Shown: in pieces, positions 47,701 through 55,515 of the stretch
Numbering within the stretch: position 1 is the stretch's first letter
How the letters are laid out: each line of letters opens with the position of its first letter
DNA from: Gonatopus flavifemur
Taxonomy: Eukaryota > Arthropoda > Insecta > Hymenoptera > Dryinidae
DNA length: 64,000 nucleotides
Direction: 5' to 3'
Assembly (NCBI GenBank): GCA_018340375.1
Contig: JAFFJZ010000001.1
Coordinates: forward strand, 71,974,001-72,038,000
The notes under the pieces: model-generated
The model's input: only the letters and a program-made list of their open reading frames with translations
Told to the model about the DNA's origin: nothing
The model's database searches: none
Program-made: the position numbers and the translations under genes

Positions 47701-50700
47701 TAAACTTAACAATAATAGTATGAAGTTTTTTGCATAAACATTTCATTAAATTTCATATTTTCATATTAAATTCAAGAACGATTATTAAATTTAATATGAA
47801 AACATGAAATGTAATATTGAAATATGAAATTTCATACAAAATTTCGTATGAAATTTAATAAAATGTTTATGCAAAAAACTTCATAATAGTATTGTTAAGT
47901 TTAAGACAGATTTTTCTAACAGTGTATTTACTAACCATCTTTCTGTAGAACGCTTGTTCAGTTGCAATAATTATTCCTCGACGTAAGAATAGCTTTAGTA
48001 AAGATTTTTTATGGTAGTAAGTAGCAGGGAAAAAAGTGTACAAAATGAGTTTCTCAAAGGCAAATAATGAACTTTATTATAGGTTAATCATTCACCAAGT
48101 TTTCATACGGATACACGTTTGGACAAGGATGTCAAAGAGAAATTATTAACAGACACTTTTGAAATTCTCAATTTACAAAATTGCGACAAGAAAAGAATAA
48201 TCCAGGAAGATCGAAAACGTGTGAGAGATAGATTACTGCATGGTATCATTGTGAAAGACCAAAGGTATGGTGAAAAGTAAATGGTTTTCATGACAATACT
48301 GTTCGGTTGCGATAACTAACTATATTATTAAAAACAAGGAAAGTTTTCCCTCAACTCAGTGGTGGATTCCATCCCCTGATCGCAGGGGAATTATTTTTTC
48401 ATAAAAAATAAGGGATTTTTCAAGCATTTTTGAAAACTGTTTTGCTCTTTGAATAGGGGGGGGGGGGAGGGGGAGTGTTCAATTCTCCAAAATTAAGGGG
48501 AAACTCCATTGAATCATGGATGGGAAAAAGCTCCAATCATGGAGGAATTTTGGTGCTACTCTCTTCTTAGGGAAAATTTCACAATTATCTTCCAAAATGT
48601 TTGACAAAACTTTTTGGAAGGTTCAGTTTTTGAGATATGAGGATTTTGAAATTTCTTTTTCAAATACGAATCACTCAAAAGCATTGTATGCTACCAACCC
48701 GAGCTCAATGTCATTCGTTCACTTGGAAAACGGCGGATTTCTGGAAAAAAATTGAAGTATTCCATCATTGTTCAATTAAAAATTTTTCCAGCTTCTGGGT
48801 AATCAGCATTAGGCAAATTTGAATGATTATAACTCCGAAACAATCAACAATGACAGGATATTACGATTTTTTTCCAGAGATTCACCGTTTTCCAACTTAG
48901 CAAATGGCATCAAGCTCGAGTATGTACACTGTAAAAAAAATTTGTTGAATTCCAAAGAAAAATGCTTGGAAATTTACAAACTTGGTTTGGAAAAATAATT
49001 TCCGAATCTTTTTTGTAAATTGCCGAACAAAAGTTTGTGAATTCTCAAAAATCTTCGTGAAATCACAAAATTTTTTGAATGTTTACAAACTTTTGTTTGG
49101 TAATTTACAAAAAAAGTTTGTGTAAAAAACTGCCAAACTTCTTTGGCAGTTTAGGAAGTATATTTTTTACAGTGTAAACACACAATGCTTTTGAGTAATG
49201 TGGATTTGAAAATAATGAAAAAATGCTCATATCTCAAAAACTAAGCCTCCAAAAAATTGTTCGAAACAGGAAATTATTGCATTTTGGCTGCATAATATGC
49301 GACAGAGATGCGAATAATGAATTCCAAAACACTCAGTGTATTATTGTGATTAGATAAAAATTTCGAACTTTCGGAGTGTAGCCGCGTCTGGTATCGGTTG
49401 ATTCAAGGTAATGCCCTGAAGAAGCCACCTGCAATGATGACGAAACATCTGCAATCAATCGATGAAAGACGCGGCACCTCCACGGAAGCTCAAAATTTAT
49501 ATCTTTTCGAGAGTCATAAAAGACTACTCGGTGAACCACCGCTGAAACAATAAATTTTCATAGCAATCGATTTCATCATTACAACAGTGCATCGTATGTA
49601 ATATTTTTGCATCTGATTTGACCATGTGACTTATCGAGTGGTCTCCCACGACTTTCAAAATAATAATAATGATATGAAATAATATATTTCACATCGTTAT
49701 GACAAATACAACTTTTCCCAACTAGCAAAGCGGTTTGAAATCTGCTACTTTTACTTTTGCTCCTAGCAGTGCAACGACAGAAACCTTGCGGAAAATACCA
49801 AAACACCAGCAGATCTTGGGACCAAAATCGGGCAAAATCCATTGATGTTCATCCGGATTTGCTTGGTATTTTCCGCGAGAAAGGCAGTAGCTTTTCTAGT
49901 ATTTTCGCATTGCCCACTATCACTCTGCTAGAAATGGAACTCTTTGGATCTAAGGCTCAGCTTTGGGCCACGTCAAGGTGATCTGGGCCGAGAAAGTCTC
50001 TTACCCAGATAGACGTGCCGTAAACATCCTATCATGAACTCTGCTCAGTTTGCGATGATGCATAGAATGTAAACATTATGTCTCATTAGGGTGCCATCAC
50101 CTCGTTTTGCCACCAATAACCAAACATCACCAACACGATGGTATTATTGAGACATTTTTCTATCTGGGTTAGATGATCGAATTTCCATAACGGGAAATTT
50201 CTAGCTGGACATAACATATATAGAATTCAATCTATAACATAGGACTTCCTCAGTGCTACCAGTATCATCAGTTTGCGCTACCGAGTAGTGCTCATAGTCA
50301 AATACTACAAAGTCGCTCAAATTCCCAAACGTAAATTAAGCACCGTCGTACAAGGAACTTTTTAATGTATAAATCGATAGTAGCGTCGCTGCCTCTATGT
50401 GCATTAATCGTGTTTCTAATCGACAGTATGATCCAACATGAACAGGAAGTTGTCGATAAACCTCACTGAAATCCTCGAATTTTTGTGTTTTCAAAACTTA
50501 CTGGGCTTATATTGAATTTCCTTCAAATGTAATAATGAATCACTTACGAATTTTATTGAAAACATTTGAAGATAATCGTAGAATCTTCCCTCTCAGTTTC
50601 CTCAAACATAAACGGAATACATAATTCCACTTGAGTTGCGATATTATTCCTTATCGATCAAGAGAACCCCACACTGTGAAAATATAAGCGTAATTTTCCT

Positions 50701-53700
50701 ATACACACCAACCGGAAAATTCCGATCATGGGATGGGAAATCAATTTCCGGTAAATGTGTATGAAATTTTCCATAAATTGAACTGAAAATTTCAAACTCG
50801 ACGGGATTTTTACTATCATTTTCCAGTAAATTTCTAGTAAAATGCGGAAAATTCCTAACACATGTATGTGTTAATTACTTCCGAACATTTATGGGGAGTT
50901 TCCCATAGAAATTTTTTACAGTGCAACTAGAAATTGCCCTTTTCTCCAAATTCGACCATCAAAGATTCTAACTTGGTCCAGATCGCACCAACTCGGCCTA
51001 GGGCAGGGTCTGAGATCGCAAAAAGTCACATATTTCTAATTGGGATGCATCGAAGAAGTTCGAATAATTCCACGAATTGATTTTTTCAAAAAAATAATAA
51101 CAAAAATCTTATACCCTTTGAATGAAGGAATTCCATCAATCCCTCATATCAACAGTTTTATTTTTATTCCTAGCTTTCTCCTCGTATATCAAATTACGAA
51201 CTCAAACGAATTATAAGCGTCTTACATTATATAATATGTCCAGTGCGAGTGAAAATCCCACGGGTGTAACCAAATCGCTGATATCCGAAGATCTCGTAGA
51301 GGAACAATGCGAATGGGAAGATAATCATATGGGTAATTTTCGACGAATTTATCCGTGTTCCAACGTTGAAAAGTATCAACAATTCTTCACACAGAATTCC
51401 ATGTCGTTTCATCAAGAGACTGCTGCTTCGAGAGCACGTGGAGAAGTTTCGAAGAGACAGAAAGGAGAAAGTGGAGTAAGGAAAATTAAGTTCGATTGAA
51501 TATTTATACGACAATTTTATTCTAATTGATTCAAAATTGGATCTTGGGGAGTGTGTTCTTTTCGGGAATACAGCGTTACCCTTCTAAAAATTTCTCATAG
51601 GAAACGATAACATTTTTTCTATTAATTTCATTACGATTTCTAAAATCCTTTGGATTCCCATGTCAGAAAATTTTTTTAATAGAAGACAATGAATATCTTC
51701 AGAAAAATTCCGTTTCACGCTATCTCTGCTCTCGATTGATTTTAGCAGACACGATTATCAGAACATGGAAATAAAAAATCATCCGGGAAACAAAACGGTG
51801 AAAAGCGCAATCTTCAGAGTCCTGAATTGCCTGAGGATATCGGTATTCCAATCATCACGTGCGACCGGAGTGATCAAGTTGATTCAGAATTAGAAAGGAA
51901 TAGATCAGTTGCCATTGTACGAGTTCAAATTCTATTACTGTCCTAACAGTACCACCATCGTTGAGATACATTGCCTTCACGTTGCACCACAGGGATTTGA
52001 GGTGGATGACCGAGATTGGTAAAATACGGAGAAATTTCTCCGGATGTCTCTCGTTAGAAAAACTTGTTGAATCTTATACAATGCTCTGGTTGAAAGCAAT
52101 CAGTAAGATTTCAGGCAGACTCCCAGTGATCTGAGTTAACTTTTTGATAACTTTCAGACCTCGTAAGAAAGGCATGAAAAAGATTTCCAAAATCGACGCA
52201 TTAGAGAACTTTCCGATATCATTCAGAGAAAATAATCAATGTTTGAAATGTCGAAGGGGAGAATATTCACTGGGTTTGGTTAGATCAAATAGGATATTCC
52301 CTGTTGAAAAAACCCAGCATGGTCCAACATGGAACCATGATGGGTGACCCAATAACCAACATCCCTGGTTAAAAGAATCCATTGAATCTGAAAAATGAAA
52401 TTTCATGAGATTTGGCCAGAACATTGTCCGAGATTCGATGAGATTTGGTGAGATTCAACCAGATTCACATTGGAAGAATTTATTATTCTGACCAAATCTC
52501 GTTGAAAAATCCCCGGTGAGATTTGGTCAGACCTTTGTCCGAGTTCAACTGTAATTTAGTGAGATTTGGTGAGAATTAACTGATTTTCTTCACCAGGGAT
52601 GGGACCAACTTGGTTTCAATTGGACCAAGTTGGTTGCATCATACAGACCATGACGGATGGCCCAACAACTAACAAGAGACCCCCAACTACTTTTGCTTCT
52701 ACTGGATCCAACTACACCCGAAAATCACTATCATAACCGACAATTGCAAATTTTGGAAAATGATTCTTTTCGAATCATTTACGAATGAAAAAGAAATCTG
52801 GAAATGCCAACGAGATGAAACTCTAGTAAAATGTAATAAAAATAAAAATCTATGGGTAATTCTGCTTCATACTATTGGAATTTTGAAGATTCACTTATTG
52901 CTATCAGAGTTTATATCGACCACGGTCTGACTTATGTAAGTATTAGGTCAGTAAAATCAGGTATAACCATGCAGGATAGGGCCGACCTAGGTGGAACCAT
53001 ACTGGGTCATACTAACCTAGGTAAAAACCATGAAGCCAAATTCCTACTGCTCCTACCCAGTATAGTCGAACCCAGCTGGGTTTTTTCAATAGGGTTTCAA
53101 TAGAAAGCTCATTGAATCTTACCAAATCTCATTAAAACCTGAACAATGTTCTTCCTTGGTTAAAAATCTTAAATTCGATTCAAAATCTAATAATAATCGA
53201 TATAATTCGTTCTCATGAAATTGATTCAATTCGAGTGGGTTTTACAGTTTTTTTTTTAACCAGGGGGACGTTGTTTCTACATCCTATTCAGTTAACGTTC
53301 AGGTGAAATCTCGGAGATATCTGAATATTAGCTGAGTATTTACCGATTTCGCTCATCTATTTCAAATCCATGCGGTGCAACATGGGGATGACGTTTGGGT
53401 GTACTGGTTCAATGATGCCACATTGCAACAAAGATTTCCAAGAGATATCTTGCTGATGAGCATTCTCAAAGATATCTCATAGTATTCTAAAAGAACACTA
53501 TCGTAGCGAGAAAGATGTCTTTTAGAATGCTCTTCTGCAAGAACATCGGTGCCATGTGGGATGATGATAATATTCATAATAATAACGAACGAAGGACGAC
53601 TTTGTGTGATACTTGAAATTTCAGAGCACAAATTCACCAACTCCGAATAAGACACAGCTCTTCTGTGGTCCTGATGTAATATCCGAATTTGAAGAGAAAA

Positions 53701-55161
53701 GTCGAATTATGGATCTAGCTCAAAGAGATTACTTGGTTAAGAGTTGTGGATTGCTTGAACAAATTTACATGGCTATGAAGAAAAATGGCGTTTTGAGGAA
53801 AAAGGATGAGAAAAAATACGAAAGGAATAAGTTCGTGTGTACCGAAGGTCCACCTGTGCGTCGGGGTGTTAATGTTTTGAAACCACAATACACTACTGAA
53901 AAACATAATGGACATCAATTCTACGGAAACATACAAGTTAGTGGAATCAAGGAATTGTTTTGATTTAGTTTTTTTCTAGAATATTTCAATCCTAACATTA
54001 TTTTCAGACTGAGAATAAGTGCAGACTAACGGAAAATCGGGGAAAAAGTGAGTTTTCATCATTACCCTGGTAAAAAAATCTCTCTGAATCTCTCTGAAAA
54101 TTTCACGTTTCAGAGGGATTCAGAAAGAATCAGAGAAATTCAGAGCAACTCAGCGTGGTTCAGAGGATTTCAGAGACTTTCAGATTCAGAGGATTGAGAG
54201 AACTTGTGCTTTGAATTCTTCAGAAGGATTCAGAAAAATTCAGAGGAACTCAGAGAGATGCTGGGAAATTCTGGGAAATTCAGAGAGGAACAGATTCAGT
54301 AAAATTCTTGGTCCTGCATTTCAGAGGCGTTCAAGGAGTGTCAGACGCTTTCAGAGATAGATAAATTCAGAAAGATTGTGTGTAGAACTGTTCAGAAGTA
54401 TTCAGAGGAATTCAGAAAGATTCAGAGTAATTTAGAGAGATACAGAGGAATTCAGAGAAATTCAGAGGAATTCAGAGGAAGCTTTGAAATCTGAATACAT
54501 TAAATTCCGGGATATTTATAAGAATTCAGAGAAATTCAGAGAAAATCAGAGAGATTCAGAGGAAGCTTTGAAATCTGAATACATTAAATTCCCGGAGATT
54601 CAGAGGAATTCAGAGATTCAGAGAAATTCAGAGGAATTCAGAGGAAGCTTTGAAATCTGAATACATTAAATCCCCGGAGATTCAGAGGAATTCAGAGAGA
54701 TTCAGAGAAATTCAGAGGGAGCTTTGAAATTTTAATATATAAAATTCTGAGGGATTCAGTAATATGCGGAGAGATTCAGAGAAAGTTGAAGAATTCAGAA
54801 CGTATCACTATCGGAAAAGTCTCTAACTTCCTCTGAATTACTCTGAATCTCTCTGAAATTTATCCCAAAATATAGAGAGATTCAAAGAAATTTAGAGAGA
54901 TTTCAGAGAGATTTCAGAGAGATTCAAAGAGATTTTTTTTACCAGGGTACACTCTCATCTACTTGAAAAATCAATTTCAATCTCAACTCCACAGATATAC
55001 AAACATCTTACGATGATCCAGTATATAATTATTCAAAATCTTGCAACGAACCATTTTGGATGCGGTATTTGATGGTGAAGAATCCTCATAAAATTTATAA
55101 AAGTAATACAAATGATCGGAATAGTAAAATCTATGTAAGCCGAGCTGTACAAGATACTTGA
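32721..55161 (+). CDS. TTLL6: Tubulin polyglutamylase, TTLL6/TTLL13 type, 14 coding exons
   Basis: Exons: 32721-32778, 33314-33538, 36656-36743, 37490-37780, 39303-39459, 41491-41591, 44711-44839, 47437-47662, 48083-48264, 51244-51475, 51749-51916, 53625-53936, 54008-54047, 54995-55161. All phases agree and give about 791 aa. Seen: a basic KKKKR run (about aa 119-123), then the TTL domain with NCKYDVVRRVA, YWTD, KINHFPGMTEICRKDLLARNL, the ATP-grasp loop VKPDMGCQGRGIYL, the segment DGYKFDLRVYALITSCDPLRIYV, MHLTNYAVNK, and LLGFDILLDWKLKPYLLEVNHSPSF with the metal-binding E and N. A later MGNFRRIYP block and an EF.EKSRIMDLAQRDYLVKSCGLLEQIY helix follow. Family knowledge: TTLL6/13 enzymes ligate and extend glutamate chains on tubulin tails in cilia, basal bodies and neurons. 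TTLL6 and TTLL13 are vertebrate paralogues, so the symbol is approximate. The first two exons rest on splice phase and open frame only. The C-terminal exons 51749-51916 and 54008-54047 are less certain than the core. Confidence 0.87.
33669..33776. repeat. Short palindromic repeat, family P2 copy 3
   Basis: About 108 bp in TTLL intron 2. Arms are CCCTCACAGC...GAAGAATTCATCAAGAAC and GAATTCTTCTGGGACTGTG...GCTGTGTGG. Confidence 0.82.
33806..34027. mobile_element. CACTGTAAAAAA element, AAAATTCC family copy 1
   Basis: 222 bp. Tips are CACTGTAAAAAATAATCGGA and CATAGGAATTTTTTACAGTG. The landmark is TACGGAAAATTCCTAAC. It lies in TTLL intron 2. Confidence 0.8.
34068..35271. mobile_element. 1.2-kb inverted-repeat element, GGGTGTTTCATAATTC tips
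   Basis: The left arm (34068-34405) and right arm (about 35006-35271) are inverse (AACTCGAAAGCGTTATATTC left, AATGCTTCTGAGTTATTTGG right, diverged). A TAGATCGTTTCAACCA palindrome (34408-34730) and a CACTGTGAAAAATTG element (34731-35003) lie between them. A related, more decayed copy flanks 48927-49174. The open frames inside arise from the arms and match no protein I know. Confidence 0.7.
34731..35003. repeat. CACTGTGAAAAA element with ATGAAATT words
   Basis: The left tip is CACTGTGAAAAATTGC and the right GAATATTTTTTACAGTG. The interior is a degenerate series of TTCATATGAAATTT words. Confidence 0.65.
35514..35734. mobile_element. CCCTGGTTAAA element, GATTC-word family, copy 2
   Basis: Tips CCCTGGTTAAAAGAACC and inverse TTCTTTTAAACAGGG have ATAT on both sides. 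The interior consists of degenerate CAAATCTCATTGAAT words. It lies in TTLL intron 2. Confidence 0.75.
36483..36602. repeat. ATCCCAT...AGCAC palindrome upstream of TTLL exon 3
   Basis: Left ATCCCATATACAGCACA and right TGTGCTACGTGGGAT are inverse, and GTCTCAGAGTATCGC pairs with GCGATATTCCGACATACTC imperfectly. It ends about 54 bp before the exon at 36656. Confidence 0.6.
36744..37489. other. TTLL intron 3
   Basis: Contains an open frame at 36843-37070 (GKEGPGEEQKCKAHNKSEYKVQ) without family resemblance, and a TTTCTGTAAGATATCTTACAGAAA palindrome at about 37186-37209. I do not call a gene. Confidence 0.35.
38254..38483. mobile_element. CCCTGGTTAAA element, GATTC-word family, copy 3
   Basis: Tips are CCCTGGTTAAAGAAACCC and inverse GGGTTTTTTCAACCAGGG. 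The interior is similar to the copies at 28404 and 35514. It lies in TTLL intron 4. Confidence 0.8.
38636..38885. mobile_element. 250-bp palindrome, CATTGGGAAAAAGAAACATG tip
   Basis: Arms CAGCGTTCAGACAGTGATAA and TTATCACTGTCTAGACGCTG are inverse, and CACTAGATGCTCGCCAGACAT pairs with its counterpart. The right tip is TTTCTTTTTCTCAGTG. It lies in TTLL intron 4. Confidence 0.82.
39729..40644 (+). mobile_element. Internally deleted mariner in intron 5 of the TTLL gene
   Basis: The element is 916 bp with matching ends, CTACTGTGGGCAAAAAGTAA at the left and its complement at the right. It is flanked by TA at 39727-39728 and 40645-40646. Its length is about 0.4 kb short of a typical mariner. It sits inside another inverted-repeat element (39608-40934), so it inserted later than that element. 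The subfamily differs from the mariner at 18151. Confidence 0.9.
39923..40591 (+). pseudogene. Mariner transposase with in-frame deletion of the first catalytic region
   Basis: The open frame MSDLIEQRSAIKFCLRDEIL... contains the N-terminal DNA-binding helices (LRKAFGDSTMSQKNVYKWYKDFKEGR, GRPSTSTDD). It then jumps from RDLTDMM straight to RLKRPELWANNSWFLHHDNAPSHTAL, so the stretch with the first catalytic Asp (TGDE) is missing. The second Asp (HHDN) and the third (SPDLAPCDFWLF) are present with 34 residues between them, the D34D spacing of mariners. The deletion kept the frame open to a TAA at 40589. The product cannot be catalytic but could still bind ends. An in-frame ATG at 39881 lies upstream. 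Confidence 0.9.
40937..41150. repeat. GCTTGTCA/CAACCTTG word repeat, copy 2
   Basis: Contains CAACCTCGCTGCAATGTTGT, GCAAGCTTGTGACAAGG and CTTATCACAAGCTTACA, matching 4379-4708 in inverse. It lies in TTLL intron 5. Confidence 0.6.
42156..42941. mobile_element. 786-bp palindromic element with 8-bp TSD in TTLL intron 6
   Basis: Both arms are long. The left starts TAGGGTGTTTCATTTC, and the right ends with the imperfect inverse GAAACGACCTA. They are flanked by the identical 8-mer ATATTTAT (42148-42155 and 42942-42949). Arms match over about 300 bp each, for example the GAGGCTTAGCTCATTCAA stretch near 42270 and its inverse near 42815, and TCTGTCCTACCTGA with its inverse. It is non-coding. Confidence 0.85.
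43686..43937. repeat. CACTGTTAGAAAA element, TTTAATA words, copy 1
   Basis: Tips are CACTGTTAGAAAAGTT and AACTTTTCTAACAGCG. The AT-rich interior is built of AAATTTAATAT words. A second, partial tip of the same family begins at about 43526 (TACTGTTAGAAAAATTC). It lies in TTLL intron 6. Confidence 0.7.
44052..44582. mobile_element. CACTAAG element, GAGCCCAAGTACA family copy 2, interrupted
   Basis: The left part 44052-44151 and right part 44523-44582 carry the same GAGCCCAAGTACA landmark as 20086-20255. They are separated by the CACGGAG element 44152-44522. It lies in TTLL intron 6, just upstream of the exon at 44711. Confidence 0.85.
44152..44522. mobile_element. CACGGAGAGAAAA element of AGCAAA/AGCTAA words
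   Basis: A 371-bp element. Tips are CACGGAGAGAAAAAATTTGC and CCTTTTTCTCCGTG. Nearly the whole interior is variants of CAGCAAATTTGCTG and TAGCTAA/ACAGCAA. ATCGAGGTATTATATATAGA recurs once inside in changed form (CAGTATTATATACAGAATAG), and a fragment with the same start lies at about 39503-39545. Confidence 0.8.
44940..45421. mobile_element. Palindromic element, family P1 copy 2
   Basis: A 482-bp palindrome has the same tips and inner landmarks as 5434-5883 (GGATAGTAATCTTTAATAG, ATTATCAATACTTAACAA, ATATGAAGTTTCCAAAAG). It lies in TTLL intron 7, just downstream of the exon ending at 44839. Confidence 0.87.
45422..47436. other. TTLL intron 7, right part
   Basis: Holds the AACGTT-word element (46336-46960) and a GTTGAAAC-word stretch at about 47170-47340. 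The remainder is AT-rich with no gene signal. Confidence 0.4.
46336..46960. repeat. CCCAATAAACACA element of AACGTT words
   Basis: Tips are CCCAATAAACACATACACGT and ACGTGCGTGTGTTTACTGGG. Interior words are AACGTT, ACGTC and GACGT in degenerate alternation. It lies in TTLL intron 7. Confidence 0.7.
47680..47924. repeat. CACTGTTGGAAA element, TTTAATA words, copy 2
   Basis: Tips are CACTGTTGGAAACATC and TTTTTCTAACAGTG. Arms ATGAAGTTTTTTGCATAAAC and its inverse pair. It fills most of TTLL intron 8 (47663-48082). Confidence 0.8.
48459..48477. repeat. G-rich tract
   Basis: An almost pure G run (with one or two A) lies in TTLL intron 9. It is unusual in this AT-rich window and potentially G-quadruplex forming on the + strand. 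Confidence 0.7.
48927..49174. repeat. CACTGTAAAAAAA element of TTTGTAAATT words
   Basis: Tips are CACTGTAAAAAAAATTTG and TATATTTTTTACAGTG. The interior repeats TTTACAAACTT in both orientations. It interrupts a relative of the element at 34068 (left part about 48530-48926, right part about 49175-49300). Confidence 0.75.
49380..49475. repeat. GCCGCGTCT inverted repeat
   Basis: GCCGCGTCTGGTATCGGTTG and CAATCGATGAAAGACGCGGC pair imperfectly. A related left arm is at 22325-22350 (GAGCCGCGTCTTGTATCGG). It lies in TTLL intron 9. Confidence 0.5.
49997..50168. repeat. ACCCAGATAGA-tipped palindrome
   Basis: The tips are ACCCAGATAGACG and inverse TTTCTATCTGGGT. The inner ATAATGTTT/AAACATTAT-type pairing is weak. 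It lies in TTLL intron 9. Confidence 0.5.
50672..50923. mobile_element. CACTGTGAAAA element, AAAATTCC family copy 2
   Basis: 252 bp. It shares GCGGAAAATTCCTAACACAT and the ending ATTTTTTACAGTG with 33806-34027. A decayed third relative lies at about 23795-24130 in oxidase intron 6. Copy 2 lies in TTLL intron 9. Confidence 0.8.
52363..52598. mobile_element. CCCTGGTTAAA element, GATTC-word family, copy 4
   Basis: Tips CCCTGGTTAAAAGAATCC and inverse TTTTCTTCACCAGGG have AT on both sides. The interior repeats GAGATTTGGTCAGA-type words. It lies in TTLL intron 51917-53624. Confidence 0.75.
53153..53266. repeat. Short CCTTGGTTAAA element
   Basis: A compact palindrome has a CTTGGTTAAAAATC left tip and a TTTTTTTTTAACCAGGGG right tip. 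The interior carries ATTCGATTCAAAATC words. It is the smallest member of the group. Confidence 0.6.
54065..54947. mobile_element. CCCTGGT element made of degenerate TTCAGAGA repeats, copy 2
   Basis: An 883-bp element has tips CCCTGGTAAAAAAATCTCTC and the inverse ending GAGATTTTTTTTACCAGGG, flanked by TA on both sides. The interior is nearly entirely variants of ATTCAGAGA. A unit containing AGGAAGCTTTGAAATCTGAA recurs at about 54475, 54560 and 54645. It fills TTLL intron 54048-54994. Confidence 0.88.
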
Positions 55162-55341
55162 TATCCAGGCACGAATGAAAAGGGAACGAATCTTCGACAC
55201 TGAATCGACTTGGATATTTGTTTCTCATTTTTCAAAATCGATGGATTTGAATTTTTGAGAGAAACATAACGGAAAACTAAGATGACGTAATTTGAAATAA
55301 AATTCACTCGATTTTGTATGAAACTAAAAACTGCAGTACAG

Positions 55342-55515
55342 TATCAAAGAAAGATGCAGGCAATTTGTCAATGTGAAAATTTTGATAATGCACAACGTGC
55401 AAGAGAGGAAAAAGAGGACAGACAAATCATAGTACGTAAAAAAATGTGTCTTGAATATATTATGAACTGTGGTACTAATATTTGTTACCTGCAATCTATA
55501 TCTATTTACAGATAA
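55342..55515 (+). CDS. Possible alternative last exon of the TTLL gene
   Basis: The last TTLL exon contains a strong internal donor at 55135 (CTAT/GTAAGC) in phase 0. An acceptor (GTACAG) at 55341 opens a 57-codon frame in the same phase: YQRKMQAICQCENFDNAQRAREEKEDRQII and onward, to a TAA at 55513. The predicted peptide is charged and helix-like (coiled-coil-like), which suits a polyglutamylase tail, whereas the unspliced reading ends at a TGA soon after the donor. The acceptor has a poor pyrimidine tract. A second donor-like GTACGT sits at 55433, so this exon might continue further. This could be the main form rather than the alternative one. Confidence 0.45.
   Translation, partial: YQRKMQAICQCENFDNAQRAREEKEDRQIIVRKKMCLEYIMNCGTNICYLQSISIYR

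Noticed and set aside
49757..49981. Open frame near GKYQNTSRSWDQNRAK as a TTLL exon
   Set aside because: It does not resemble TTLL proteins and overlaps a GGGCCAAGATAGGGC-type repeat also present near 16360-16460.
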